DNA of 18,547 nt from SIG454 sp045646365 (GTDB lineage: Bacteria > Bacillota > Clostridia > Monoglobales > Monoglobaceae), in NCBI GenBank assembly GCA_045646365.1, contig JAZRKP010000088.1, positions 1 to 18,547 of the forward strand, in the 5' to 3' direction. This document shows positions 7,821 to 15,392 of this stretch, one piece after another. Positions within the stretch are counted from its first letter, which is position 1, and the number at the start of each line of letters is the position of its first letter. The position numbers and the translations under genes are program-made. The notes beneath the pieces are model-generated. The model did no database searches, was not told the DNA's origin, and saw only the letters and a program-made list of their open reading frames with translations.

Positions 7821-10800
7821 ATGAGCTATAGCTTTGATTGGCAGAGAGATTTCCGTGAAGGAATAAGAGAAGGAACAACGCTAAAGCTTTTACCCTTGGA
7901 TGGCGGAAAAGAGGCTGAATTTACCGTAACAAAGGAAACCGGACGCGGCGGCAGTGTTATTACTTATGAGGTACTGTATCAACGCAGTGGCACAACCGAA
8001 AGGTGCTATCTGAAAGAACTGTATCCGGAACACATATGCGAAAACGAAAATCTATTCAGAACATCAGATGGTTTTTCTCTCGCTGTAAGCCACGGATTTG
8101 GTGAAGAATCTGCAAGAGAAAAGGATTTTTCACTTATCGATAGTGAAGAGGGCGCACTCTTTATTCAGGATTATAAAAACATTAAGGAGCTTCGGTTAAA
8201 CGTTGACAGTGCACCACTTTTTATTTGTGATGCACAGGAGGTTTACTGTAACAAAAGCACATACTACGTGAAGGTTCCTTTTGAAACAAATGAAACTTTA
8301 AAAGATTATATCGATAAACCCGATATAACTCTTAAAGATATTCTTTTGTTAGGTAGAGAACTTGCTTCGATGACACAAAAGCTCCACGAAGAAGGATACC
8401 TGCATCTTGATATAAAACCCGAAAATCTTCTATGTAAGTATGTAGATAAAAAAAATTCGCAAAAAACCCTTTCGTTCCTTGATACGGGAACCATTGCCCG
8501 CATTGATGACATAAAAAAAGGAAAAATCGAATATCTTCCCAGCTCACACGGATATTCTTCGCCTGAACAGGAGTTTTTGCACAAGATTGATTCGAAACAT
8601 CCTGAAGCTACCGACATTTTCAGCATAGGTGCCGTCATCTTCAAAATGTTAACCGGCGAAAAACCGTCTGAAGCTGATTGCAGAAAAAAAGAGTTTAATT
8701 TTCCAAAGAATAAAACTTTATATACAGACTGTAACTATAGTATGCTAAGCAAACTTAATGTGTTGCTGTGCAAAACCTTGTCTGTCAGCCCTTCTTTAAG
8801 GTTTCATAGCTGTGAAGAAGTTGTTACGCAGATACAAAGTGTGCTGAACTCTTCCACCAATCCCTTTGACAGAGCTATAGATAGGATGCATATCATTTTT
8901 CGAAACAAACCGGAGAATAAACATGTTTTCTTCTCGTGGGGAGATGAAACTTTTGAGAAAGATATGTTTCCTCAGGTTTCATATGGTATAAGCAACAAGC
9001 GATATGATTCATTATATGAACTTATCTGTGATTATCGGGATAATAAGCGATTGTTCTGGCTTGGCGGTCGAGGTGGCTGCGGAAAATCTGCACACTTAAA
9101 AAGACTGGCATATGATTTATATAACAGCGAAGAAAAATTATATGCTCCCATATATATTGACTCGAGTAAAATTTTAGATACAGTCAAAAATGATAAAAGT
9201 TATGCAGGCATGGAGCTGAAAACAGCTATTTGCAAAGAGATCGAGATGAATTCAAAACCCGAAGAACTTGATAATAAAATTTTTTCGCTCAACGGGTGCA
9301 GATTTGCAATAATTATAGATGGCTTGAATGAACTTGACGAAGAAAGGAAGAACAGTCTTCTAAATCAGATTGACAATTTATCGCTTTTTGAAAATAGTAT
9401 TGTCATTGTTTCTGACAGAGGAACCCCGTATTATAACACAGAAAAATGTGTTCTAATAAGTATTAATCCTTTTGATCGTGAGTTCATCAAAACCAGATTA
9501 AACCAACAAAACAGCGAAGGCAATAATTTGATAGATATGCTGTGCGGAAACATATATTTGTTCAAAAAGTTTTGCACTTTGAAAGAAACAGACAGAACCT
9601 TCGAGTCTTCGGCAGATATTTTGTCGTCATATTATGATGAAACCGTTTTTGATATAATAAGTGAAATTCGGGATAAAAGGAAAACAACAGACGACACAAA
9701 ATACAAAAAAGAACTTGTCAAATCTCTAGCACATGCTGCATTTGATTCGTCCCGGATTTTAACTCTGACTGTTGATGAAAATTCTTTTTGTCGTTATCTT
9801 AAAGAGGATTCCGATTATATTGACGCGATTAAAAAAAGTAAATTGTTTGTCTGGTCAAACGGATGCCTGAAATTCGAGCATGAAACAATTCGTGACTTTA
9901 TAATTTCATTTTATTTAAAAGAGGTAATTATTGATTGTTGTTCTTCCGATAAAGCGCCGTATAATTTCACATCAGTTCCAGATATCTTATCTTCACCACT
10001 TCCAGATGATACACTGAAATATTTAGGTGAGCTTCTTTATGAAAGAATAGCAAACAATGATAAGCACTACGATGCTTTCTGCAACCGTCTTATTGAAAAC
10101 AGAGCGAAGCCACGTGGAAATAACATTACAGAACCTTCGAAAAAGAAGATGGTTCGATGGGATGCGTCGTTTGAAAAACAGGGAAGAGTTTTAGCTTTTG
10201 CCTTATATTCTCTGAATTGTTCGAAGAATTCAAAGAAAGCACAAATAATCGCAAATATTATTAAGGCCATGGCTTTAGGACGCGGATATAGGAATACAGT
10301 AGATTTAGTCCGACAAACCCCTGTGATAAAGAAACTTCTTTTGTATATGATTGTTGATTCAAAAGAAATGGAGTCTGTTTTACAGGGAAGCCAGAACTAT
10401 ATCGGAACAGAAGCATTGAAGAGACGGAAGCAACAATTTATCGGGTTAGGTATATTGATATTCCTTTTTGTTTTTGTTTTTCTTCCGGCAAGTGTTTATT
10501 CTTATGTTCCTCGTGTAGAAATTGAGCCAACTACACCGTTAATTGAAGGGGCATGGTGCATAAATACAGAATTTAATGTCAGTTTTACTGTCAAAGTAAA
10601 AGATAAAATTAATACTGACCGGTCTTTATCACTGACAGTCAATAGTCTTTCTGAAGATGATTTTATAATGGAAGGGTTTGCTGCAGATCTTTCTGTATAT
10701 TCGGAGGATGGAGAAGTTTTTGTTTCGTGGAAAAACACAAAACCGGTTGATTCATCAACGAAAGTTACAAATTGCTCGCTTAAGTTAAAAGAAGGTGCTA

Positions 10801-12293
10801 TTGGTACATTAAACGCAAGAAAAAATAAAGAAACTGAAATCTGCTCATTTAAGCTGGTATCTTCTTCGGATTATGAGATCAACACCATTATTTATGACAC
10901 GGATGTTACTGCCGTTGAACCTGGCGGAGAAATTAATTTCAAAGTTGAATTTTCTTCAAAAACTCCATTTACCGTTCAAGATTTCTCGGATGATTTAGTT
11001 TTAAACAATTTTTCGGCAAACGTAGAAATTGATTGCGAGGAGTATTGGTCGGAGGAAATTTATGTGCATTGCTATAAAGTACAGTTAAAAAACATACAGT
11101 CAATAAATGATGATGAGAAAAATATCTACATACCCTCAGGGACAGCCAAAAATGACATCGGAGTGTATTCCTTCTCGAAATATTCAGATACGATTAGAGT
11201 ATCTGACAATTTCAACATACCGGAAAAACCAAAGGCGATTTGTGAACTTATTTATGATGAAGTTATTTCTCCGGGAGCATCAATAATGATGCTTGTTGAT
11301 TTCTCTATAGCGGGAAAGGAACGATATGATTTTTCGTTTTTATCAGAATTCACCACGGACTCCTTTAGTGTTCAAGGATTTACATATGATGAGTCTGTAT
11401 ATATTGCCAATGTGAGCAATGATGCTCATGAATATATGGTTCTGTTTTCAAATGTCTTTCCCGACAAAAATTTTGACGAGTGCACAATCTGTATAAATGA
11501 AGGCTGGGCTGTTGCATATGATGGTCAAAGCAATGCCAAAGCTGAGTTTACTTTTAATCCTCCGTTTTCTGACGAAATCATAGATCTTCAGGTACCGAAT
11601 GTTACTGTTTCATCGTCATGGGAGAATGAACCGAACAGATTTTTTAACAACGAAAATATGTTCTTTGACATTGATGTTAATGACAATTGTATTTTACCTG
11701 ATAATAATATGGAACATATTAAGAATTCAATTAAACTTCTGAATGCGGATTATGACGATATTATTATCACTAGAAATGGTGGTTGGGATACTTTTAGAAG
11801 CTATAGAGTTGAAGTTACTAATATTTCCCCTAAAGCTTCATACGAAAGTGTTGAAATTCAAATTCTTCCTGGCGCAATATCGGATTCATTTGGCAATTTG
11901 TCGGAGGAAATAAGAATTGATGCTTTTACAGAAGAAAGTCTAAAAAAGTACTCTGATTACAAGAGAGCAATTAACTCTCCGGATATTCTGAGGTTTGATG
12001 AAAATGAGATTGAGTTTTATGCAAACAATCAATCAAGCTGGATCACAGTTAAAGCGGATTCATCTTTATATTTTGACTCTGAAGATTTTCGTACAGAAGG
12101 TTTTTCGGGAAATATTTATATAGTAAGAGATTCTGATGATGAGGATATAATGGTAAAACTTACAAACATACAGTTTGATGAAGTTTTTGATTCGGGAACA
12201 TTGATGCTGTATGCAATCGGAGAAAACCGAACTGTCTATAAAGCGAGCATAACCGTAAAAAAATCTGATGCAATTTACATTGAACAAATCTAA
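7821..12293 (+). CDS. Ser/Thr kinase - STAND NTPase - transmembrane - Ig-like repeat receptor, 1490 aa
   Basis: The ribosome site AAGGAGG is 8 nt before the ATG. Domain 1, about residues 30-345, is a Hanks-type kinase with a complete active site: glycine loop GRGGSVITY (41-49), K65 in CYLKEL, catalytic HLDIKPEN (195-202), metal-binding DTG at 221-223, GYSSPEQE and TDIFSIGAVIFKMLTGEKP. Domain 2, about 405-560, is a P-loop NTPase of STAND/NACHT type: Walker A GGRGGCGKS (415-423), Walker B IIIDGLNELDE (497-507) and a VSDRGTPYYN sensor segment. Helical segments follow. One hydrophobic span, about 874-896, separates these from about 590 outside residues made of roughly five beta-rich repeats near 100-115 residues each, with recurrent SFxVxGF, VxLTNI and GAI-like turns. 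With N-in topology the repeats would sense the envelope or surface and signal to the kinase and NTPase. Transcribed from copy B. Confidence 0.93.
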   Translation: MSYSFDWQRDFREGIREGTTLKLLPLDGGKEAEFTVTKETGRGGSVITYEVLYQRSGTTERCYLKELYPEHICENENLFRTSDGFSLAVSHGFGEESAREKDFSLIDSEEGALFIQDYKNIKELRLNVDSAPLFICDAQEVYCNKSTYYVKVPFETNETLKDYIDKPDITLKDILLLGRELASMTQKLHEEGYLHLDIKPENLLCKYVDKKNSQKTLSFLDTGTIARIDDIKKGKIEYLPSSHGYSSPEQEFLHKIDSKHPEATDIFSIGAVIFKMLTGEKPSEADCRKKEFNFPKNKTLYTDCNYSMLSKLNVLLCKTLSVSPSLRFHSCEEVVTQIQSVLNSSTNPFDRAIDRMHIIFRNKPENKHVFFSWGDETFEKDMFPQVSYGISNKRYDSLYELICDYRDNKRLFWLGGRGGCGKSAHLKRLAYDLYNSEEKLYAPIYIDSSKILDTVKNDKSYAGMELKTAICKEIEMNSKPEELDNKIFSLNGCRFAIIIDGLNELDEERKNSLLNQIDNLSLFENSIVIVSDRGTPYYNTEKCVLISINPFDREFIKTRLNQQNSEGNNLIDMLCGNIYLFKKFCTLKETDRTFESSADILSSYYDETVFDIISEIRDKRKTTDDTKYKKELVKSLAHAAFDSSRILTLTVDENSFCRYLKEDSDYIDAIKKSKLFVWSNGCLKFEHETIRDFIISFYLKEVIIDCCSSDKAPYNFTSVPDILSSPLPDDTLKYLGELLYERIANNDKHYDAFCNRLIENRAKPRGNNITEPSKKKMVRWDASFEKQGRVLAFALYSLNCSKNSKKAQIIANIIKAMALGRGYRNTVDLVRQTPVIKKLLLYMIVDSKEMESVLQGSQNYIGTEALKRRKQQFIGLGILIFLFVFVFLPASVYSYVPRVEIEPTTPLIEGAWCINTEFNVSFTVKVKDKINTDRSLSLTVNSLSEDDFIMEGFAADLSVYSEDGEVFVSWKNTKPVDSSTKVTNCSLKLKEGAIGTLNARKNKETEICSFKLVSSSDYEINTIIYDTDVTAVEPGGEINFKVEFSSKTPFTVQDFSDDLVLNNFSANVEIDCEEYWSEEIYVHCYKVQLKNIQSINDDEKNIYIPSGTAKNDIGVYSFSKYSDTIRVSDNFNIPEKPKAICELIYDEVISPGASIMMLVDFSIAGKERYDFSFLSEFTTDSFSVQGFTYDESVYIANVSNDAHEYMVLFSNVFPDKNFDECTICINEGWAVAYDGQSNAKAEFTFNPPFSDEIIDLQVPNVTVSSSWENEPNRFFNNENMFFDIDVNDNCILPDNNMEHIKNSIKLLNADYDDIIITRNGGWDTFRSYRVEVTNISPKASYESVEIQILPGAISDSFGNLSEEIRIDAFTEESLKKYSDYKRAINSPDILRFDENEIEFYANNQSSWITVKADSSLYFDSEDFRTEGFSGNIYIVRDSDDEDIMVKLTNIQFDEVFDSGTLMLYAIGENRTVYKASITVKKSDAIYIEQI

Positions 12294-12305
12294 TAGCAAC
12301 AGCAA

Positions 12306-12345
12306 AAGCCTGACGGCTTCAAAACCGTCAGGCTTCTTTCTTTTT
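12306..12345. terminator. Bidirectional terminator between the kinase-STAND and pseudokinase genes
   Basis: The 11-bp stem AAGCCTGACGG (12306-12316) / CCGTCAGGCTT (12325-12335) has an 8-nt loop and is followed by CTTTCTTTTT on the plus strand. On the minus strand it is followed by TTGCTG after the A-run complement, a weaker tail. It sits between convergent stop codons only 50 nt apart. Confidence 0.9.
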
Positions 12346-13702
12346 AACTGCAAAATGTAATTTTAACTGTGTTTATATCAGGTCGGTTAGAGGGTTCTTT
12401 GTCCGTCATTTTTTCAAGAATTTCATTTTGTTCCGGAGTTAACTCTGCATCAAAATATTTGATTAACGAACCCAATGAATAGATATCAGCCTTACCCCAG
12501 TCAATTTCTTGATTTGCATTTAGACTCATACAATACTTTATCAATTCTGGAGCAAAAAATGAAATCGAGTGATAAGCGTTAGCGTTTCTTTTGACACTGG
12601 TGAAAACCGTATACTTGTTTTTTTGTTCAACAGATTCATCTGTATTTTTTACACAATCAAATTTAACAAGAAGCGGTTTGTATTTTCCGTTTTTTAATTT
12701 GTATATTACAAAAGAATCCAACGAAATCGCTCTGTGATATAGTGGCGGATCAAAGTTATGTAATGTTGCAATGCCTTTGACAATACCGGAAATAATACTT
12801 GTTTTTTCTTCATTGTTAAGATTTTTTATAACCTTGTCTGACAATGGGTAAACAAACCCAGGTAATTGTATCAAGTAATGGCAGTAATTTATTCCGTCGT
12901 TGTTGCATCTATATTCCGGACGATTAATTGTGTTATCGGGTGTATCGGGATTATCGTTCCAAAGCTTGTACAACATAGTTGTGGCATGCTGTTGTTTTGC
13001 GGAGAGATTAGGCTTTTCTAATATTGAAATATAAAAGTTAATCTTTCCGTTCATATCTTTCTTGAAAAGCAATCTTTTTCCTTGAGAAAAACTAATTCCA
13101 CAATTTTCAAGAAGCTTTTTAGGGATAGGATAATAATTTTCGAACGGCTGTTTATCTGAATCATATTTATACTCTTTGCCGTAATATGCCGCTATAATAC
13201 TGAACAATGATTTTATTGCTTTGTTTGAGGATAAATAATCCTCCTCAAATCTGCCTGCATGCGCCGCACTGTTACCCTGTTTACGTAATATGGATACAGC
13301 AGATTCTAATTTTTTAAATATATCGTCTTCGTATAAGTATCTCAAGTCGAAATAATCACACAGTACAACACGGAGTTTTTCGGCATCTCCGTTTTCTTTT
13401 GCCAATCTTCGTATTGCACGATTTGTAGTGTTTTCGCCTTTGGAAAATTCTTCGGAAATCTCATGTTCAAGCCTTGCCGGATCGGCTTGAGGATTTTTCT
13501 TGATTCTGAATTCAAGCTCTTCTTTTTTGGCAAATTCTTCAAGAGCCAAACGAACACATCTAAAAAACTCTCTGTAATCTTTTCCTATGGCCTCTTCGGC
13601 ATCCTTACATCTTTGATATATTTTTTCGCACCCTGGAATGTCAAGCAGAAAGCTTGTGTTTCCGGGTTTTTCCATATATTGAGCTATTAACGTATGCATC
13701 AT
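12344..13702 (-). CDS. Pseudokinase with a DUF4145/HEPN-like N-terminal domain
   Basis: The protein is 452 aa. Residues about 1-175 are helical and contain ILRKQGNSAAH (138-148), the hallmark stretch of DUF4145-like helical domains. Residues about 200-450 form a kinase-like fold: IVKGIATLH helix, LYHRAISLDSFVI in the catalytic-loop position (321-333), VKFDCVK for the DFG strand (346-352), FFAPE (382-386), ADIYSLG (405-411) and PSNRPD (437-442). The catalytic Asp of HRD is Ala325, DFG is FDC, no glycine loop is visible and the usual beta-3 lysine position falls in FYISILE. It is therefore most likely catalytically dead and acts as a scaffold or allosteric partner. The start is the ATG at 13702 (or the adjacent ATG at 13699), with AAAAGGAAG just upstream; the frame extends to 13777 but that ATG is upstream of the promoter. 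It is convergent with the kinase-STAND gene and divergent from the phosphatase. Confidence 0.88.
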   Translation of the reverse strand: MMHTLIAQYMEKPGNTSFLLDIPGCEKIYQRCKDAEEAIGKDYREFFRCVRLALEEFAKKEELEFRIKKNPQADPARLEHEISEEFSKGENTTNRAIRRLAKENGDAEKLRVVLCDYFDLRYLYEDDIFKKLESAVSILRKQGNSAAHAGRFEEDYLSSNKAIKSLFSIIAAYYGKEYKYDSDKQPFENYYPIPKKLLENCGISFSQGKRLLFKKDMNGKINFYISILEKPNLSAKQQHATTMLYKLWNDNPDTPDNTINRPEYRCNNDGINYCHYLIQLPGFVYPLSDKVIKNLNNEEKTSIISGIVKGIATLHNFDPPLYHRAISLDSFVIYKLKNGKYKPLLVKFDCVKNTDESVEQKNKYTVFTSVKRNANAYHSISFFAPELIKYCMSLNANQEIDWGKADIYSLGSLIKYFDAELTPEQNEILEKMTDKEPSNRPDINTVKITFCS

Positions 13703-13720
13703 ATCACTTCCTTTTAGCCC

Positions 13721-13749
13721 AATATACCATAACAAGACCTGAATTTCAA
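13721..13749 (-). promoter_or_regulatory. Promoter of the pseudokinase gene
   Basis: On the minus strand TTGAAA (13749-13744), a 17-nt spacer, then TATATT (13726-13721). The leader before the ATG at 13702 is short, about 12 nt, and consists mainly of the ribosome site. The -35 directly abuts copy C of the shared element, so a protein bound there could affect both directions. Confidence 0.72.
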
Positions 13750-13750
13750 T

Positions 13751-13796
13751 AAACGGCAACATCTTTTCAGCACACATTTGATGAAAGTGATATAAC
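13751..13796 (+). promoter_or_regulatory. Shared promoter element, copy C (tandem, upstream of the phosphatase operon)
   Basis: AAACGGCAACATCTTTTCAG (13751-13770) is followed by TATAAC (13791-13796), with ACGG starting 38 nt before it. No gene lies between this promoter and copy D. It either adds to phosphatase-operon transcription, makes a short RNA, or controls the divergent pseudokinase promoter that it touches. Confidence 0.78.
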
Positions 13797-13828
13797 TAAA
13801 CTAAAGAAACCGCAAAAATCAAAAAGTC

Positions 13829-13875
13829 AAAACGGCAACATCTTTTCAGAACACGGTGCGGAATTAAAATATAAT
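13829..13875 (+). promoter_or_regulatory. Shared promoter element, copy D (drives the phosphatase operon)
   Basis: AAAACGGCAACATCTTTTCA (13829-13848) is followed by TATAAT (13870-13875), with ACGG starting 38 nt before it. Copies C and D share 24 of about 25 bases through CAGxACAC. The leader before the ATG at 13899 would be about 17 nt and holds AAGGAGG. Confidence 0.85.
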
Positions 13876-13898
13876 GAAAACACAAGGAGGATAATACT

Positions 13899-14600
13899 AT
13901 GACATATGTAATGAGTGATATTCACGGAGAATATCAAAAATACTTGAAAATGTTGAAAAAGATAAATTTTTCAGATGATGACACCTTATACATTTTGGGA
14001 GATATGATTGACAGAGGACCTCAATCTGCCGAGCTTCTTATCGATATTTTCTCAAGAAATAATGTTGTTGCCATTATGGGGAATCATGAATTGACGGCAA
14101 TTCCGATGTTGGAAATGTTATTATCGGATATCTCGGAAAAAGAATTTCAAAACAGCATTAATTACACTACCATTTTTAGTTTATTGAACTGGAAAATGAA
14201 TGGCGGGAATTCAACCTGTAATTCTTTTTCGAAAATCAGTCCATCAGAAAGATTGAGACTGCTTTCTGAAATCAAAAAACTACCGCTATACAAAACGTTA
14301 GAATCCAACGGTGATAAATTCGTTTTGGTTCATTCAGGGATAAGCAACTTCAACGAAGACAAATCGATCGAATGCTACACTGCAGAAGATCTTGTATTTA
14401 CTCGTCCCGATTTTAACAAAAGATACTACTCCGAAAATCATACCTATGTAGTCTTCGGACACACGCCCACAGACACGGTTACCGGAGAAAATAAAATTTT
14501 CAAGGGAAGCGGCAATATTTGTATCGATTGCGGTGCAACCTTTGAAAACGGCAAGTTAGCTTGCCTTGCTCTTGAAACAATGGAGGAGTTCTATGTTTAA
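13899..14600 (+). CDS. PPP-family serine/threonine protein phosphatase (calcineurin-like metallophosphatase)
   Basis: The protein is 233 aa, normal length for bacterial PrpA/PphA-type enzymes. All metal-binding blocks are present in order: SDIHG (6-10; D7, H9), GDMIDRGP (34-41; D35, D38, R39), GNHE (61-64), LVHSG (143-147; H145) and FGHTP (186-190; H188). IDCGA near 209-213 closes the fold. It should be an active two-metal phosphoprotein phosphatase in the cytoplasm, removing phosphate from Ser/Thr or possibly Tyr. Its promoter element is the same as that of the kinase-STAND gene, and it is divergent from the pseudokinase, so the kinase or its targets are the likely substrates (inference). 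The ribosome site AAGGAGG is 8 nt before the ATG. It is the first gene of a four-gene plus-strand operon. Confidence 0.93.
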   Translation: MTYVMSDIHGEYQKYLKMLKKINFSDDDTLYILGDMIDRGPQSAELLIDIFSRNNVVAIMGNHELTAIPMLEMLLSDISEKEFQNSINYTTIFSLLNWKMNGGNSTCNSFSKISPSERLRLLSEIKKLPLYKTLESNGDKFVLVHSGISNFNEDKSIECYTAEDLVFTRPDFNKRYYSENHTYVVFGHTPTDTVTGENKIFKGSGNICIDCGATFENGKLACLALETMEEFYV

Positions 14601-14763
14601 GAAAAAAACGAATAGATTGGTTTGCTTGCTTTTGAGCACTTTATTAACAGCAACATTAACCTCTTGTTCACAACAAAACGATTATTCGGATTATGAGACC
14701 TATTACAAGGAAGAAAACCGTATAGTTCAACATAAATACTCTTTTGAAAAGGAGGTGTTTTGA
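14593..14763 (+). CDS. Small lipoprotein, 56 aa
   Basis: The start is the ATG at 14593, with GGAGGAG just upstream inside the end of the phosphatase gene; the two genes overlap by 8 nt. The N-terminus is a lipoprotein signal: basic MFKKKTNR, a hydrophobic run LVCLLLSTLLTATL, then the lipobox LTSC with Cys25 as the lipidated residue. The mature part is only about 32 residues, rich in Tyr, Glu, Asp and Lys. The family is not recognised. An extended reading from 14566 has no ribosome site. A membrane-attached partner next to a phosphatase and a transmembrane kinase suggests a signalling or sensing role, but nothing more can be said. Confidence 0.78.
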   Translation: MFKKKTNRLVCLLLSTLLTATLTSCSQQNDYSDYETYYKEENRIVQHKYSFEKEVF

Positions 14764-15051
14764 ATGACATCATATAAAGAAGAAATCTTTAACAGAACAG
14801 GACTCCAGGAATACGACTCCAGCGAAGCGGTAGTTATAGGAACAAATCCTCACGGTTCATATATCAGCATAACCGATACAAAAACTCCGCTACAGTCTTT
14901 CGTTTATGGCGGATACCGTGCCGGAGACAGGCTTTTGGTATCAGTAAGAATCAATGAATTGAAAAGACGGGTTTCTTGCAAGGTTGATTCTGTAATTTCA
15001 TATGCATCAGATGAATTTGAAAGGAGTGCTGCGTTTAAAGATGTCGCATAA
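14764..15051 (+). CDS. Small conserved-looking protein, 95 aa, possibly an OB-like beta barrel
   Basis: The ATG directly follows the TGA of the lipoprotein gene, with AAAGGAGG 8 nt before it, so it is co-translated in the same operon. There is no signal peptide or membrane span. The pattern EAVVIGTNPHGSYISITD, FVYGGYRAGDRLLVSVRI, RVSCKVDSVISYA alternates short beta strands and turns and ends in a Gly/Asp turn before VRI, as in small OB or SH3-like barrels such as those binding RNA. The fold call is a guess from spacing. I do not recognise the family. Confidence 0.78.
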   Translation: MTSYKEEIFNRTGLQEYDSSEAVVIGTNPHGSYISITDTKTPLQSFVYGGYRAGDRLLVSVRINELKRRVSCKVDSVISYASDEFERSAAFKDVA

Positions 15052-15082
15052 AACAAATTCATAACAGAAAGGTGGTGATAAG

Positions 15083-15241
15083 ATGAGAATTGAATGTAAA
15101 GAATGTGCTTACTGCACTCGTGATAAATGGGACGGCGGTAACAGAAGTTCTTTCAGAGTAGGTGATGATTACCTTTATTGGTGTCACAAGTTTGACAAAT
15201 ATGTAATCGAAACCGATACTTGCAGATTCGCAACGAAATAA
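15083..15241 (+). CDS. Small cysteine-rich protein, 52 aa, possible zinc ribbon
   Basis: The ribosome site AAAGGTGG is 8 nt before the ATG, and the gene lies 31 nt after the 95-aa gene in the same direction. The sequence has MRIECKECAYCTRDKW at the N-terminus (Cys5, Cys8, Cys11), WCHKF near residues 33-37 (Cys34) and DTCRF near 46-50 (Cys47). The spacing fits a small metal-binding knuckle or ribbon. The other composition (Tyr, Trp, Asp, Lys) suggests a soluble protein. It is probably the last gene of the phosphatase operon. Its function is unknown. Confidence 0.7.
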   Translation: MRIECKECAYCTRDKWDGGNRSSFRVGDDYLYWCHKFDKYVIETDTCRFATK

Positions 15242-15392
15242 TCTGCAATAACATCACATTATGGGAATTGCCCGTGCTATATAAGACCCTAACTTATTAA
15301 TAATACATACGAACACAAAGAGGCGACTTGATTGAAAGGAGTAAGACGTAAATCTTGTGCTCGTAAAATTCAAAATTTCGGAGGTAATTATC

